Shown here: piece after piece, positions 29,890 to 41,485 of the stretch
Position numbering within the stretch: position 1 is the stretch's first letter
Layout of the letters: every line of letters begins with the position of its first letter
Assembly: GCF_943193175.1 (NCBI RefSeq)
Contig: NZ_CALPDF010000013.1
Coordinates: 39,865-103,864 of the forward strand
From: Neobacillus muris
GTDB lineage: Bacteria; Bacillota; Bacilli; Bacillales; Cytobacillaceae
Length of the DNA: 64,000 bases
Direction of reading: 5' to 3'
The notes under the pieces: model-generated
Seen by the model: only the letters and a program-made list of their open reading frames with translations
Told to the model about the DNA's origin: nothing
The model's database searches: none
Made by a program: the position numbers and the translations under genes

Positions 29890-30480
29890 TTGAGTTTAGC
29901 ACAGTACTCAAAAGAGGAGTTACAAGACCTAGCCCTCATCGAAATCGCATATGAATATTTGAAAAATAGCAAGCAGCCGATTGGCTTCCAGGATTTAGTC
30001 AATGAAATTGCATCAGCTTTAGGACTTTCCGAACAGGAAATACGCTCTCGCTTGGCACAATTTTATACAGACATCAATATCGATGGCCGGTTCTTGTCCT
30101 TAGGTGAAAACCGCTGGGGCCTTCGCACGTGGTACCCAGTTGATACGGCTGAGGAAGACGTGGTTAGTGCTGTGAAGCCGAAGAAGAAAAAGGCCAAAAA
30201 GGTTGTCGATGAAGAAGAGCTCGATGATTTCGATGAAATCGAAGAGGACGATTTTGATGACCTTGATGACTTTGACGATGAAGAGGACGTCTTAGATGAT
30301 GAGGAAATCTTTGAAGACGAGCTCGATGATGAAATTGATGAGTTCGATGAAGAAGAAGAAGTCATAGAAGAAGACGAAGACTTCGATCTCGATGAGGACG
30401 AAGAATTGGAAGACGACCTTGAGACAGAATTGGAAGAAGACGAAGATTTAGCGATCGATGAAGAAGAGGAAGACCTATAA
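29890..30480 (+). CDS. rpoE: RNA polymerase delta subunit
   Basis: Delta stabilises or recycles RNA polymerase and increases sensitivity to the initiating nucleotide. The 196-residue protein has the N-terminal HARE-type winged-helix domain (about residues 1-90, LALIEIAYEYLKNSKQPIGF, ending with RWGLRTWYPVD) and a C-terminal tail of about 100 residues that is almost all Asp and Glu, longer than in B. subtilis (173 residues in total). The TTG start is nine bases after AAAGGAAG. As usual it sits directly before pyrG. Confidence 0.94.
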   Translation: MSLAQYSKEELQDLALIEIAYEYLKNSKQPIGFQDLVNEIASALGLSEQEIRSRLAQFYTDINIDGRFLSLGENRWGLRTWYPVDTAEEDVVSAVKPKKKKAKKVVDEEELDDFDEIEEDDFDDLDDFDDEEDVLDDEEIFEDELDDEIDEFDEEEEVIEEDEDFDLDEDEELEDDLETELEEDEDLAIDEEEEDL

Positions 30481-30507
30481 GCGTACTTGGCAAGTCCAAA
30501 AAAGCAG

Positions 30508-30619
30508 TTGACTTTTTGGGCGGTACCTTGTATTATCTTGTTTGGGCTCCTTAAAAAAGGACGATACAAATAGTTAATGTAATGCGCTCCCCTTACACAG
30601 CGTAAGAGGAGCGCTTTTT
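30508..30619 (+). promoter_or_regulatory. pyrG promoter and CTP-sensing (reiterative G) attenuator
   Basis: TTGACT (30508-30513) and TATTAT (30531-30536), spacer 17; the initiating run GGGCTCC begins at 30544, seven bases after the -10. A terminator at 30584-30619 (GCGCTCC pairs with GGAGCGC and CTTAC with GTAAG, then TTTTTATTTTT) has a CTCCCCTT-containing 5' arm. In B. subtilis low CTP makes polymerase add extra G at the 5' end of a GGGC start, and the G run pairs with such an arm to block termination. All the needed parts are here. Confidence 0.85.
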
Positions 30620-30675
30620 ATTTTTGGTCCGGCAAAAAATGAACTGGCTGCCGCGCTGGCGGAAGCTCGGGGTAA

Positions 30676-32433
<1,758 letters not shown>

Positions 32434-32456
32434 ACTGAAGAAATCAGAGTTAGGAG

Positions 32457-32506
32457 CTGCACCCGAATTGTTAGAAACAACAAACAATTCGGGGTGCAGT
32501 TTTTTT
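32457..32506 (+). terminator. Terminator of pyrG
   Basis: CTGCACCCGAATTGTT pairs with AACAATTCGGGGTGCAG (one wobble), followed by seven T. Confidence 0.9.
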
Positions 32507-32575
32507 ATGAAAAAAATCATTTGAATAAAAACTAGAGGCAGCTATTGAAGACAAAAAGTTGATGAAAAAGGCTAA

Positions 32576-32800
32576 AACTGTCTTTAAGAGCCTGGATAAA
32601 AGACAGTTGTAAAGGAAATAGAACTCGAACTGTCTTCAAGGGCCTGGATAAGAGACAGTTGTAAAGGAAATAGAACTCGAACTGTCTTCAAGAGCCTGGA
32701 TAAAAGACACTTTCAAAGGGGATTACACATGAACTGTCCACAAGAGCGGTTATGGAAGACAACTATTCTGTTTGAGAAAACCAAACTGTCTACAAGCCCC
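32576..32800. repeat. Array F: 52-bp tandem units with alternating AACTGTCTT / AAGACAGTT
   Basis: AACTGTC starts at 32576, 32628, 32680, 32732 and 32784, exactly 52 bp apart. The reverse-oriented half (AAGACAGTT or variants) occurs 25 bp into each unit (32601, 32653, 32705, 32757). Units 2 and 3 are nearly identical, the outer ones are degraded. Each unit can form a nine-base-stem hairpin with a loop near 15 bases. Fills the gap between pyrG and convergent ywjG. Confidence 0.85.
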
Positions 32801-32857
32801 GAAGAAACATAAACCCAGTGAAAACCCTGAAGCTTAAGCCCCGCAGCAGCAGGAATC

Positions 32858-33388
32858 CTACTCCTCATACTCCGCCAAAATCTCATCAATCGTAAACTTT
32901 AACCCGTAATAAACAAACAAAGCCGCCATAGAGGATGGGACACCGAACCGGCCGCCTGCCTCATCGGGGAGCAGCCCCTTGGTCAGCCGTAAATCAATAT
33001 GGACATCCGCCATCTCAGCCAATCTTCCTGTCCCGTCATCGATATTCGAAGAAACCGCCACAAACGGGATATCTTGTTCCAGCAAAGCATCCGCCAGCGC
33101 CAGCGCCTCGCTATCATCTGAAGTCCGGGTGAACAACAGAACCCTGTCAGCATCCGTGAGCTCGGAAAGATTCGCAGTTGTCAGCTCTTTGGCCGAACCC
33201 ATGGCCTCCGCACCCTCCAATGCCTCAGCAGGGACTGCCTTCATTTCTTTGGCGCCAAAAATATAAATGAAGCCATCGCCGGCAGCTGCCTGGGCCAACA
33301 GCCGCGCCCCGTCCTCAAAAGAGAACTCCTCATTCTCCGCTATCTTTTTAAACACACCCGACAATTGGGTAGTGAACATTTTTAACAT
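32858..33388 (-). CDS. ywjG: DUF2529 protein YwjG
   Basis: A 176-residue soluble protein of unknown function with an alpha/beta arrangement resembling SIS-type sugar-phosphate binding folds (VAVSSNIDDGTGRLAEMADV). Start supported by AAGGAGG six bases upstream. Located between pyrG and spo0F, transcribed toward pyrG, as in B. subtilis. Confidence 0.85.
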   Translation of the reverse strand: MLKMFTTQLSGVFKKIAENEEFSFEDGARLLAQAAAGDGFIYIFGAKEMKAVPAEALEGAEAMGSAKELTTANLSELTDADRVLLFTRTSDDSEALALADALLEQDIPFVAVSSNIDDGTGRLAEMADVHIDLRLTKGLLPDEAGGRFGVPSSMAALFVYYGLKFTIDEILAEYEE

Positions 33389-33545
33389 AAATATCCTCCT
33401 TAACTAAACCCAAGCAAATGGCCTTTCAAAGCGGCACCAGCCGCAGCTGATCGCGCCGGAAACCCGCTTGCCGTACTAAATATTATAATCTTTTTCAGCA
33501 AAATACAAAAATGTGAGAGTTTCCACAAAATTACACATATACAGC

Positions 33546-33575
33546 AGGATTTTTTTTCTTTAAAGTAGAAGTAAT
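33546..33575 (+). promoter_or_regulatory. Possible sigma-H promoter of spo0F
   Basis: AGGATTT (33546-33552) followed about 14 bases later by AGAAGTAA resembles a sigma-H promoter (AGGAnnT ... GAAT). spo0F is sigma-H controlled in B. subtilis. The -10 match is partial and no clear Spo0A box was found. Confidence 0.3.
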
Positions 33576-33627
33576 ACAAGGCATATAAAATCGTAAATAA
33601 AAACTCTATGAGGGTTGGGGTGGAAGT

Positions 33628-34011
33628 ATGAAAGAGAAGATTTTGATTGTGGATGACCAATTTGGCATTCGAATATTACTGAATGAAGTGTTCAACAAAG
33701 AAGGATATCAAACCTTTCAGGCGGCCAATGGGATTCAGGCCCTCGATATTGTAAAAAAACATGCACCAGACCTTGTTCTGCTGGATATGAAAATTCCAGG
33801 CATGGACGGGATAGAAATTTTAAAACGAATGAAGGTCATTGATCCGGACATCCGCGTCATCATCATGACCGCTTACGGGGAATTGGACATGATCCAAGAG
33901 GCCAAAAACCTTGGGGCGATCACCCATTTTGCCAAACCATTTGATATTGATGACATTCGGGCGGCAGTCCGCAAAAATATGCCGCAAAAACCAACAATAG
34001 GGAAAAATTAA
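33628..34011 (+). CDS. spo0F: Sporulation phosphorelay response regulator Spo0F
   Basis: Single-domain receiver that takes phosphate from sporulation kinases and passes it to Spo0B, then Spo0A. 127 residues; acidic pocket in [11 protein letters not shown], phospho-acceptor Asp53 in [13 protein letters not shown], Thr in IIMTAYGE and Lys in FAKPFD. No output domain. GTTGGGGTGG precedes the start. Position before fbaA is conserved in Bacillus. Confidence 0.97.
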   Translation: MKEKILIVDDQFGIRILLNEVFNKEGYQTFQAANGIQALDIVKKHAPDLVLLDMKIPGMDGIEILKRMKVIDPDIRVIIMTAYGELDMIQEAKNLGAITHFAKPFDIDDIRAAVRKNMPQKPTIGKN

Positions 34012-34140
34012 CAAACAGTTAAAGGATAACGTTGGTTGCGCTTCCAATATGACAGTTTATAAAACACTGCGTCTTTATTAGCATTTCTCCTTTTGTTTTG
34101 ATATGATACATATGTACTTTTGACTAGTTGGCTGTCTTTT

Positions 34141-34169
34141 TTGCACACGATACATAATCAGGAATAATG
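34141..34169 (+). promoter_or_regulatory. fbaA promoter
   Basis: TTGCAC (34141-34146) and AATAAT (34163-34168), 16-base spacer, about 70 bases before the start codon. Confidence 0.5.
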
Positions 34170-34239
34170 AGGGAAAAATGGTATGGAAAATCCCTTGTTT
34201 TAAAAAAAAGATGGCAACTGAATTTAAGGAGGAATAGAA

Positions 34240-35094
34240 ATGCCTTTAGTTTCAATGACAGAAATGTTGAAAAAAGCGAAAGCAGAAGGCTACGCTGTTG
34301 GGCAATTCAATATTAATAACTTGGAATTTACCCAGGCTATTTTACAGGCAGCCCAAGAAGAAAATTCACCAGTAATTCTTGGTGTATCTGAAGGGGCAGG
34401 CCGTTATATGTCCGGCTTCAAAACAATTGTAAAAATGGTAGAGGGCTTAATGGAAGACTTAAACATCACCGTGCCTGTTGCCATTCACCTAGATCATGGT
34501 TCAAGCTTTGAAAAATGTAAAGAAGCGGTTGACGCTGGATTCACTTCCGTTATGATCGATGCTTCACACCATCCATTTGAAGAAAACGTAGCAATTACTT
34601 CTAAAGTAGTGGAATATGCTCATTCAAAAGGTGTTTCTGTTGAAGCGGAATTAGGAACAGTTGGCGGTCAAGAAGACGACGTTTCCGGCAGCATTATCTA
34701 TGCTGATGCACAAGAGTGCGTAGAGCTTGTAAAACGCACGGGCATTGATACCCTTGCTCCTGCATTGGGATCTGTCCATGGCCCTTACAAAGGCGAGCCA
34801 AACTTGGGTTTCAAAGAAATGGAAGAAATCGGCAAACTAACAGGCCTTCCATTAGTACTTCACGGCGGAACTGGAATCCCAACAAAAGATATCCAAAAAG
34901 CCATTTCTTTAGGAACTTCTAAAATCAATGTCAATACTGAAAACCAAATTGTTTCTGCAAAGGTTGTCCGTCAAGTATTGGCTGAAAAACCAAACGAATA
35001 TGATCCTCGTAAATACTTAGGACCAGCTCGCGATGCCATCAAAGAAACTGTGATCGGCAAAATCCGTGAATTCGGTTCTAACGGCAAGGCTTAA
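34240..35094 (+). CDS. fbaA: Class II fructose-1,6-bisphosphate aldolase
   Basis: Zinc-dependent aldolase splitting fructose 1,6-bisphosphate into dihydroxyacetone phosphate and glyceraldehyde 3-phosphate. 284 residues; zinc/substrate motifs [11 protein letters not shown], the Glu-rich [14 protein letters not shown] and [10 protein letters not shown] are intact. AAGGAGG gives strong initiation, and codon choice looks like that of a highly expressed gene (consistent GAA, AAA, GGT/GGC). Followed by tal. Confidence 0.97.
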   Translation: MPLVSMTEMLKKAKAEGYAVGQFNINNLEFTQAILQAAQEENSPVILGVSEGAGRYMSGFKTIVKMVEGLMEDLNITVPVAIHLDHGSSFEKCKEAVDAGFTSVMIDASHHPFEENVAITSKVVEYAHSKGVSVEAELGTVGGQEDDVSGSIIYADAQECVELVKRTGIDTLAPALGSVHGPYKGEPNLGFKEMEEIGKLTGLPLVLHGGTGIPTKDIQKAISLGTSKINVNTENQIVSAKVVRQVLAEKPNEYDPRKYLGPARDAIKETVIGKIREFGSNGKA

Positions 35095-35109
35095 TCTGCC
35101 TAACAGCAT

Positions 35110-35187
35110 CTGACAAAAGCGACAACTGCTTTTGTCAGGTTTCTACAATGAAGATACTAGTAAACCGCCCTCTTTAAGGGGCGGTTT
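35110..35187 (+). other. Two strong hairpins between fbaA and tal
   Basis: CTGACAAAAGC / GCTTTTGTCAG (35110-35138) and AAACCGCCC / GGGCGGTTT (35162-35187). Neither has a good T run, so RNA 3'-end stabilisation or partial termination is more likely than full termination. Confidence 0.55.
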
Positions 35188-35240
35188 CAGTATGTTATCA
35201 GCTGACTGAAAATTTAGTCGAATTAGCAGGAGGGATTTTC

Positions 35241-35891
35241 GTGAAATTTTTTATCGATACTGCGAATTTGGAAGAAATTAAAGAGGCGTATGAACTTGGC
35301 TTGTTAGCAGGGGTTACTACAAACCCATCTCTTGTGGCAAAAGAAAAGGGAGTGTCCTTCCACGACCGCTTAAAAGAAATTACGGACCTTGTACCTGGTT
35401 CTGTCAGTGCGGAAGTCATCGCCCTTGATGCGGCAGGCATGATTAAAGAAGGAAAAGAGCTGGCTGCCATTGCGCCAAACATCACCGTTAAAATCCCGAT
35501 GACCCCGGATGGCTTAAAAGCCGTTCATGCTTTATCACAAGAAGGAATCCAAACCAATGTGACGCTTATTTTTAACGCCAATCAAGCATTGCTGGCGGCG
35601 AGAGCTGGTGCAGCCTATGTTTCTCCATTCCTTGGCAGATTGGATGATATCGGCCAAAACGGCTTGGAATTAATTTCTACCATCGCTGAAATCTTTAACG
35701 TCCATGGTATTGAAACCGAAATCATTGCGGCCTCCATCCGCCATCCGATGCATGTAACAGAGGCGGCATTGCGGGGAGCCCATATTGCCACCATCCCATA
35801 TAAAGTGTTGATGGGGTTGACGAAGCATCCGCTGACGGATAAAGGGATTGAAGCGTTCCTAAACGACTGGAAGTCCCGGGCAGAAGCTTAA
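35241..35891 (+). CDS. tal: Transaldolase (short FSA-like type, YwjH)
   Basis: Transfers a dihydroxyacetone unit in the non-oxidative pentose phosphate pathway. The 216-residue subunit belongs to the short transaldolase group. The Schiff-base Lys is in ITVKIPMT, and the N terminus [16 protein letters not shown] and GVTTNPSL are characteristic. GTG start after AGGAGGG. Grouped with fbaA and glpX as central carbon genes. Confidence 0.95.
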   Translation: MKFFIDTANLEEIKEAYELGLLAGVTTNPSLVAKEKGVSFHDRLKEITDLVPGSVSAEVIALDAAGMIKEGKELAAIAPNITVKIPMTPDGLKAVHALSQEGIQTNVTLIFNANQALLAARAGAAYVSPFLGRLDDIGQNGLELISTIAEIFNVHGIETEIIAASIRHPMHVTEAALRGAHIATIPYKVLMGLTKHPLTDKGIEAFLNDWKSRAEA

Positions 35892-36189
35892 ATCCGTTAG
35901 TTTTTCCATTTTTGTGTAAATTTTTGTATGGGGGTACATGAAAATAAGGTTTTCGTGTAAACTATAAATTAGACATTCTGTCGGAATTTGGCCGTAAATG
36001 TTTGAAAAATTTACCTAAACTCTTCGCGGATTTGGCAATTTTTTAAAAAAAGCAATGGGCCCGGTTTGGAAGACGTATAGTTCATGTTCAAGTAGCCTAT
36101 GATGAAAATAGATACAGCGCTTACTTGATAAGTAAGACGACCCATTCCAATCATTCATGATGCACACAGGCCATAGAAGGGAGTCGAAA

Positions 36190-37476
36190 ATGGAAAAGCT
36201 AAAAATAGCGGGCGGATATCCGTTAAAGGGAACGGTCCGAATCAGCGGCGCCAAAAATAGTGCGGTCGCCTTGATTCCCGCCACCATTCTTGCAGAGTCA
36301 CCGGTTACGATTGAGGGATTGCCGCATATCTCGGATGTGGAGATTTTAAAAGACCTTCTTGAAGAAATCGGCGGAAACGTACAGATTACAGAGGATGAAA
36401 TGACGGTGGACCCGTCCACTATGATTTCCATGCCGCTGCCGAACGGTAAAGTGAAAAAATTGCGCGCCTCCTATTATTTAATGGGAGCGATGCTGGGACG
36501 GTTTAAAAAAGCAGTCATCGGACTGCCGGGCGGCTGCCATTTAGGGCCGCGGCCAATCGACCAGCATATTAAAGGCTTTGAAGCCTTGGGAGCCCAGATC
36601 ACCAATGAACAGGGCGCGATTTATTTAAGGGCGGACGAGCTTCGCGGCGCAAGAATTTACCTGGATGTGGTCAGCGTAGGGGCGACCATCAATATAATGC
36701 TGGCAGCTGTCAGGGCCAAAGGGCGGACAATTATTGAAAATGCCGCAAAAGAACCGGAAATTATCGATGTGGCTACGCTGCTGACCAATATGGGGGCGAA
36801 AATCAAGGGTGCCGGAACGGATGTCATTCGGATTGACGGGGTCGACAGCCTGCATGGCTGCCGGCACACGATTATCCCGGACCGGATTGAGGCCGGAACC
36901 TATATGATTCTCGGCGCCGCCATGGGAGAGGGCGTGCTGATTGATAACGTGATTCCGCAGCATTTAGAATCATTGATTGCCAAGCTTCGGGAAATGGGCG
37001 TCCCAGTGGAAACGGCGGATGACCAAGTGTTCGTTGGCGGTGCCCAAAAGCTGAAATCGGTTGATATTAAAACACTGGTGTACCCTGGATTCCCAACGGA
37101 CCTCCAGCAGCCGTTCACGACGCTTCTGACAAGGGCAGAAGGCTCCAGTGTCGTTACCGACACGATATATGGCGCCCGATTTAAACATATCGATGAGCTA
37201 AGGCGGATGAACGCGAATATCAAAGTCGAAGGACGATCGGCGATTATTAACGGTCCGGTTCAGCTTCAGGGAGCCAAGGTGAAGGCCAGCGACCTGCGGG
37301 CGGGGGCGGCACTGTTCATTGCCGGGCTGATGGCGGAAGGCGTTACCGAAGTGACGGGCCTTGAGCACATCGACCGCGGCTACAGCGATCTTGTCGAAAA
37401 ATTAAATGGCCTCGGAGCGACCGTATGGCGGGAAGATCTCACAAAAGAAGAGGTTGAACAATTAAAAAACACCTAA
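36190..37476 (+). CDS. murAB: UDP-N-acetylglucosamine 1-carboxyvinyltransferase (MurA2/MurAB)
   Basis: First committed step of peptidoglycan synthesis: adds enolpyruvate from PEP to UDP-GlcNAc; the fosfomycin target. 428 residues starting [20 protein letters not shown]; active-site Cys in [14 protein letters not shown] (about residue 117). ATG at 36190 has AAGGGAG seven bases before it. This is the second Bacillus MurA paralogue, as judged by location between tal and glpX; murAA normally lies elsewhere. Confidence 0.95.
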   Translation: MEKLKIAGGYPLKGTVRISGAKNSAVALIPATILAESPVTIEGLPHISDVEILKDLLEEIGGNVQITEDEMTVDPSTMISMPLPNGKVKKLRASYYLMGAMLGRFKKAVIGLPGGCHLGPRPIDQHIKGFEALGAQITNEQGAIYLRADELRGARIYLDVVSVGATINIMLAAVRAKGRTIIENAAKEPEIIDVATLLTNMGAKIKGAGTDVIRIDGVDSLHGCRHTIIPDRIEAGTYMILGAAMGEGVLIDNVIPQHLESLIAKLREMGVPVETADDQVFVGGAQKLKSVDIKTLVYPGFPTDLQQPFTTLLTRAEGSSVVTDTIYGARFKHIDELRRMNANIKVEGRSAIINGPVQLQGAKVKASDLRAGAALFIAGLMAEGVTEVTGLEHIDRGYSDLVEKLNGLGATVWREDLTKEEVEQLKNT

Positions 37477-37588
37477 GAATGCCGGGCTGATGGCGGCGCG
37501 ACTGCATAGAACTGGACAAGCCAAAGAGATAGATAGAATCAGCATGTGGAGAGAACTGTTTGCAAAAGAGAAACGGGAGATGACACAA

Positions 37589-38548
37589 ATGGAACGAAGT
37601 TTATCAATGGAGCTCATCCGGGTAACTGAGGGGGCAGCCCTTGCTTCTGCCAGGTGGATGGGCCGCGGGAAAAAGGACGAAGCGGACGGAGCAGCTACAA
37701 CAGCGATGAGGAATGTATTTGATACCATTCCTATGAAAGGAACGGTCGTAATCGGTGAAGGGGAAATGGATGAGGCCCCGATGCTCTATATTGGGGAAAA
37801 ACTTGGAAATGGTTATGGCCCCCGTGTGGATGTAGCAGTGGACCCGCTTGAGGGCACCAATATCTTAGCCTCCGGCGGCTGGAATGCGTTAGCGGTTGTG
37901 GCTGTTGCTGACCATGGAAACCTTCTCCATGCTCCAGATATGTATATGGAAAAAATCGCAGTCGGCCCTGAAGCGGTCGGCCAAGTGGATATCAATGCGT
38001 CTGTGCTCGATAATTTAAAAGCGGTTGCGAAGGCAAAAAACAAGGATATTGAAGATGTGGTGGCGATTGTGCTGAACCGCCCGCGCCATGAGCATATCAT
38101 TCAGCAGCTTCGCGAAGCAGGGGCACGGATTAAGCTGATCAATGACGGTGATGTGGCAGGTGCCATCAATACGGCATTCGATAACACAGGCGTCGATATT
38201 CTATTTGGTTCCGGCGGTGCGCCAGAAGGGGTTCTTTCGGCTGTTGCCCTGAAATGCCTTGGCGGTGAAATCCTCGGGAAATTGCTGCCGCAAAGCGATG
38301 CCGAATTGGAACGATGCAAAAAAATGGGCTTGGATGTGAACCGGATCCTTCGAATGGAGGACTTGGTCAAAGGGGACGATGCGATTTTTGCGGCAACCGG
38401 CGTAACGGATGGCGAATTGCTGCGTGGTGTCCAGTTTAAAGGTTCGTACGGAACCACCCATTCGCTTGTTATGCGGGCCAAATCCGGTACCGTCCGGTTT
38501 ATTGAAGGCCGCCACAGCTTGAATAAGAAACCTAATTTAGTATTATAG
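37589..38548 (+). CDS. glpX: Class II fructose-1,6-bisphosphatase
   Basis: Gluconeogenic phosphatase of 319 residues (starts [20 protein letters not shown]). Metal-binding motifs are visible in [22 protein letters not shown] and the glycine-rich [17 protein letters not shown]. The start was placed at 37589, ten bases after GGGAG; ATG at 37580 is too close to it. Follows murAB after 112 bases and likely shares its transcript. Confidence 0.94.
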   Translation: MERSLSMELIRVTEGAALASARWMGRGKKDEADGAATTAMRNVFDTIPMKGTVVIGEGEMDEAPMLYIGEKLGNGYGPRVDVAVDPLEGTNILASGGWNALAVVAVADHGNLLHAPDMYMEKIAVGPEAVGQVDINASVLDNLKAVAKAKNKDIEDVVAIVLNRPRHEHIIQQLREAGARIKLINDGDVAGAINTAFDNTGVDILFGSGGAPEGVLSAVALKCLGGEILGKLLPQSDAELERCKKMGLDVNRILRMEDLVKGDDAIFAATGVTDGELLRGVQFKGSYGTTHSLVMRAKSGTVRFIEGRHSLNKKPNLVL

Positions 38549-38870
38549 AAGATCAGGGTGTCGGGGGATTTGATCAGGTCCCCCCTGGTGCCCTGCTAAA
38601 TGGTATATAGATACCCAAAGTTCAAACTCCCAAATCTCCCAGAGGAATCCCTTCGGAAATAATTTCCATCGAACAGAATCGGAAAAAATTTTGTTGATTA
38701 TTTTTTTACTAAGAGGGTACAATAGAAATTGTTTTTATTATGCATCTTTTCTGCTATTTTATTCATTTCTTTTTCAACTTCTATCCCTCCTCTATTAAAC
38801 AAACCTACATCATCTCCGGCTCAATGAAACAAGCGGATATGACGGAAAAATTTTAAGGCGTGGTGTACAC
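38549..38870 (+). promoter_or_regulatory. rho promoter and G-free, C-containing leader (rut-like)
   Basis: A GC-rich hairpin (GGGGGA / TCCCCC, about 38573-38588) lies after glpX without a T run. TTGATT (38694-38699) and TACAAT (38718-38723), 18-base spacer, form the rho promoter. The leader has no G at all from 38754 to 38817 (64 bases, 20 of them C), an unstructured pyrimidine-rich stretch like a Rho utilisation site. B. subtilis rho is autoregulated, so a self-binding site is plausible. Confidence 0.6.
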
Positions 38871-40136
38871 ATGGAATTGACAATTTCAAGTTTAGAAAAT
38901 ATGAAGCTGAAGGAGCTTTATGAGCTGGCGCGCGAGTATAAAGTGACCTATTACAGCAAATTGACCAAAAAAGAACTTATTTTCGCGATTTTAAAATCAC
39001 GGGCAGAACAGCAAGGGTATTTCTTTATGGAAGGCGTCTTGGAGATCATCCAATCGGAGGGCTTTGGTTTCCTGCGCCCGATTAACTATTCTCCAAGTTC
39101 TGAGGATATTTATATTTCCGCATCGCAAATCCGCCGTTTCGACTTGCGCAACGGGGACAAGGTGTCTGGAAAAGTGCGTCCTCCAAAAGAAAATGAACGG
39201 TATTTCGGTCTGCTTCATGTTGAGGCCGTAAACGGGGAGGACCCGGAGTCAGCGAAGGAACGGGTTTATTTCCCGGCATTAACGCCGCTTTATCCAAACC
39301 GGATGATGAAATTGGAAACTACTCGGGAGAAGCTTTCTACCCGAATTATGGATTTGGTGGCGCCGGTCGGCTTTGGCCAGCGCGGATTGATCGTGGCGCC
39401 GCCTAAGGCTGGTAAAACGATGCTGTTAAAAGAAATTGCCAACAGCATTACGACCAACCATCCGGAAGTGGAGTTGATCATGCTGTTGATCGATGAGCGT
39501 CCGGAAGAGGTGACCGATATCGAACGGTCTGTTGCCGGCGATGTGGTCAGCTCAACGTTTGACGAGGTTCCGGAAAACCATATTAAGGTGGCGGAGCTCG
39601 TGTTAGACCGGGCGATGCGTTTGGTCGAACACAAGCGTGATGTCGTTATTCTGATGGATAGTATCACACGTTTGGCTCGTGCGTATAACCTGGTTATTCC
39701 GCCAAGCGGACGTACACTGTCTGGCGGTATTGACCCAGCGGCGTTCCACCGTCCGAAGCGTTTCTTTGGGGCGGCCCGGAATATTGAAGAGGGCGGCAGC
39801 TTGACGATTTTAGCGACGGCATTGGTTGATACGGGCTCACGGATGGATGACGTCATTTACGAAGAATTTAAAGGGACCGGCAACATGGAGCTTCATTTGG
39901 ATCGTACACTCGCTGAGCGCCGGATTTTCCCTGCACTCGATATCCGCCGTTCTGGTACGCGGAAAGAGGAGCTGCTGATTCCGAAGGATCATCTGGATAA
40001 ATTATGGGCCATGCGTAAATCAATGTCAGATTCTCCAGATTTTGCCGAGCGTTTCTTGAAAAAATTAAGACAAACGAAGTCGAATCAGGATTTCTTTGAC
40101 CAAATCGGTGAAGAATTAAAAATGCGACGGTCTTAA
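38871..40136 (+). CDS. rho: Transcription termination factor Rho
   Basis: Hexameric RNA-dependent ATPase that ends transcription. 421 residues: N-terminal helical domain ([19 protein letters not shown]), cold-shock-like RNA-binding domain ([20 protein letters not shown]), Walker A in [13 protein letters not shown], Walker B in [13 protein letters not shown]-loop region [20 protein letters not shown]. Residues for bicyclomycin contact are in a normal setting. The ribosome site is weak (AAGGCGTGGTG). Confidence 0.97.
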   Translation: MELTISSLENMKLKELYELAREYKVTYYSKLTKKELIFAILKSRAEQQGYFFMEGVLEIIQSEGFGFLRPINYSPSSEDIYISASQIRRFDLRNGDKVSGKVRPPKENERYFGLLHVEAVNGEDPESAKERVYFPALTPLYPNRMMKLETTREKLSTRIMDLVAPVGFGQRGLIVAPPKAGKTMLLKEIANSITTNHPEVELIMLLIDERPEEVTDIERSVAGDVVSSTFDEVPENHIKVAELVLDRAMRLVEHKRDVVILMDSITRLARAYNLVIPPSGRTLSGGIDPAAFHRPKRFFGAARNIEEGGSLTILATALVDTGSRMDDVIYEEFKGTGNMELHLDRTLAERRIFPALDIRRSGTRKEELLIPKDHLDKLWAMRKSMSDSPDFAERFLKKLRQTKSNQDFFDQIGEELKMRRS

Positions 40137-40309
40137 GCGCCAAATAAAACGGGTATTCCTATAAATCCCAGCTTGAAAATGGCAGGGCACCCTGTTATAA
40201 TGGGGTCAGTGTGTTTTTAGTTTTTTGATACCAAGTGCCTGTTTTTAAGACATGCACTTCACGATAACTCTGTTTCGAACATGATTCAGGGCGGAAGGAG
40301 ATGAAAAGA

Positions 40310-40516
40310 ATGAAAGCAGGAATTCATCCAAATTATAAAACAGTAACGGTGAGTTGCGCATGCGGCAACACTTTCGAAAGCGGATCAGTGAAAAACGAAA
40401 TCCGTGTAGAAACTTGCTCTGAGTGCCATCCGTTCTATACTGGTCGTCAAAAATTCGCTGAAGCTGGCGGACGTGTTGACCGATTTAACAAAAAATACGG
40501 CCTTAAACAGCAATAA
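40310..40516 (+). CDS. rpmE: Large ribosomal subunit protein bL31 (zinc type)
   Basis: 68 residues, [20 protein letters not shown]. The zinc-binding cysteines are present (CAC near residue 16-18 and CSEC at about 36-39), so this is the Zn-containing RpmE rather than the zinc-free paralogue induced on zinc limitation. The ATG at 40310 is nine bases after AAGGAG. Directly follows rho, as in B. subtilis. Confidence 0.96.
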   Translation: MKAGIHPNYKTVTVSCACGNTFESGSVKNEIRVETCSECHPFYTGRQKFAEAGGRVDRFNKKYGLKQQ

Positions 40517-40526
40517 TTGCGATAGA

Positions 40527-40562
40527 AACAGGCAAGCAGAAACCTACTTGCCTGTTTTTTAT
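40527..40562 (+). terminator. Terminator of rpmE
   Basis: AACAGGCAAG / CTTGCCTGTT perfect ten-base stem, then TTTTTT. Confidence 0.9.
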
Positions 40563-40569
40563 TTTGTGT

Positions 40570-40664
40570 GGGGAACAGGCCTACAGTGCAGTAACGCTTT
40601 ACTCTGGCGGGGGACAGGCCCCCGCCAGAGTAAAGCGTTGCCGTAATGGGGGACAGGCCCCATA
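40570..40664. repeat. REP-like element, locus R4, with perfect 21-base-arm palindrome
   Basis: Three GGG-ACAGG-CCC type cores. The middle one is embedded in a perfect inverted repeat: arm 40593-40613, five-base loop ACAGG (40614-40618), arm 40619-40639. Arms begin and end with AACGCTTTAC and GTAAAGCGTT. Confidence 0.85.
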
Positions 40665-40767
40665 CATGCTTTTGGGCCTAATCGATCATGATAAACTTAT
40701 ATGCGCAGCATACGATAAAATACTTAGAAAATTGTTAAGGGTTCGTAAGAGGAAGGAGACGCCGTTT

Positions 40768-41379
40768 ATGTATTTAATGAAGCAAACTGGATGGGTCGAA
40801 GTTATCTGCGGCAGTATGTTTTCTGGCAAATCGGAGGAACTGATCCGCCGTGTTAAACGAGCACAATTTGCCAAGCAAAAAATTGCTGTGTTTAAGCCGA
40901 AAATTGATAATCGCTACAGCGATCAGTCTGTTGTATCCCATAATGGATCTTCCTTTCATGCGAGACCTATTTCCCATTCCATCGAGATTCTTCACCATGT
41001 AGAGGCGGAAACGGATATTATCGCAATAGATGAAGCGCAGTTTTTCGATGAGGGAATTGTCAGGGTTGTGCAGCAGCTGGCCAACAGCGGGCATCGGGTG
41101 ATTCTGGCGGGACTCGACCAGGATTTCCGTGGCGAGCCGTTTGGACAAATGCCAGCCTTGATGGCGATTGCTGAATCAGTGACCAAACTGCAGGCGGTAT
41201 GTACGGTGTGCGGCTCCCCGGCAAGCCGGACCCAGCGCCTGATTGACGGGCGTCCGGCATCCTACCATGACCCGGTCATTTTGGTAGGGGCTTCGGAAGC
41301 GTACGAACCGCGCTGCCGCCACCATCACGAGGTACCGCAAACTGCAGCCTATCGGCAGGCGGTCGAGGAAAACGTGTAG
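40768..41379 (+). CDS. tdk: Thymidine kinase
   Basis: Type II thymidine kinase (salvage, TK1-like), 203 residues starting [21 protein letters not shown]-loop [11 protein letters not shown], the DEAQFFDE Walker B-like motif, and the structural zinc site CTVCGS ... RCRHHH are intact. AAGGAG lies 11 bases upstream. Located between rpmE and prfA, as in B. subtilis. Confidence 0.95.
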   Translation: MYLMKQTGWVEVICGSMFSGKSEELIRRVKRAQFAKQKIAVFKPKIDNRYSDQSVVSHNGSSFHARPISHSIEILHHVEAETDIIAIDEAQFFDEGIVRVVQQLANSGHRVILAGLDQDFRGEPFGQMPALMAIAESVTKLQAVCTVCGSPASRTQRLIDGRPASYHDPVILVGASEAYEPRCRHHHEVPQTAAYRQAVEENV

Positions 41380-41485
41380 TTTAAAATGAGGTATCAGGAT
41401 TATTTCTGATATCTTTTTTGTTGGAAAAATTTCACTGGAGCGGCAGGCGGCAGTTGCGGGCAAGATAGTAATGGAGGTGTAACGA

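Noticed and set aside
30063..30569. Serine-rich minus-strand reading frame opposite rpoE
   Set aside because: Mirror image of the Asp/Glu tail (GAT/GAA read backwards); shadow of rpoE.
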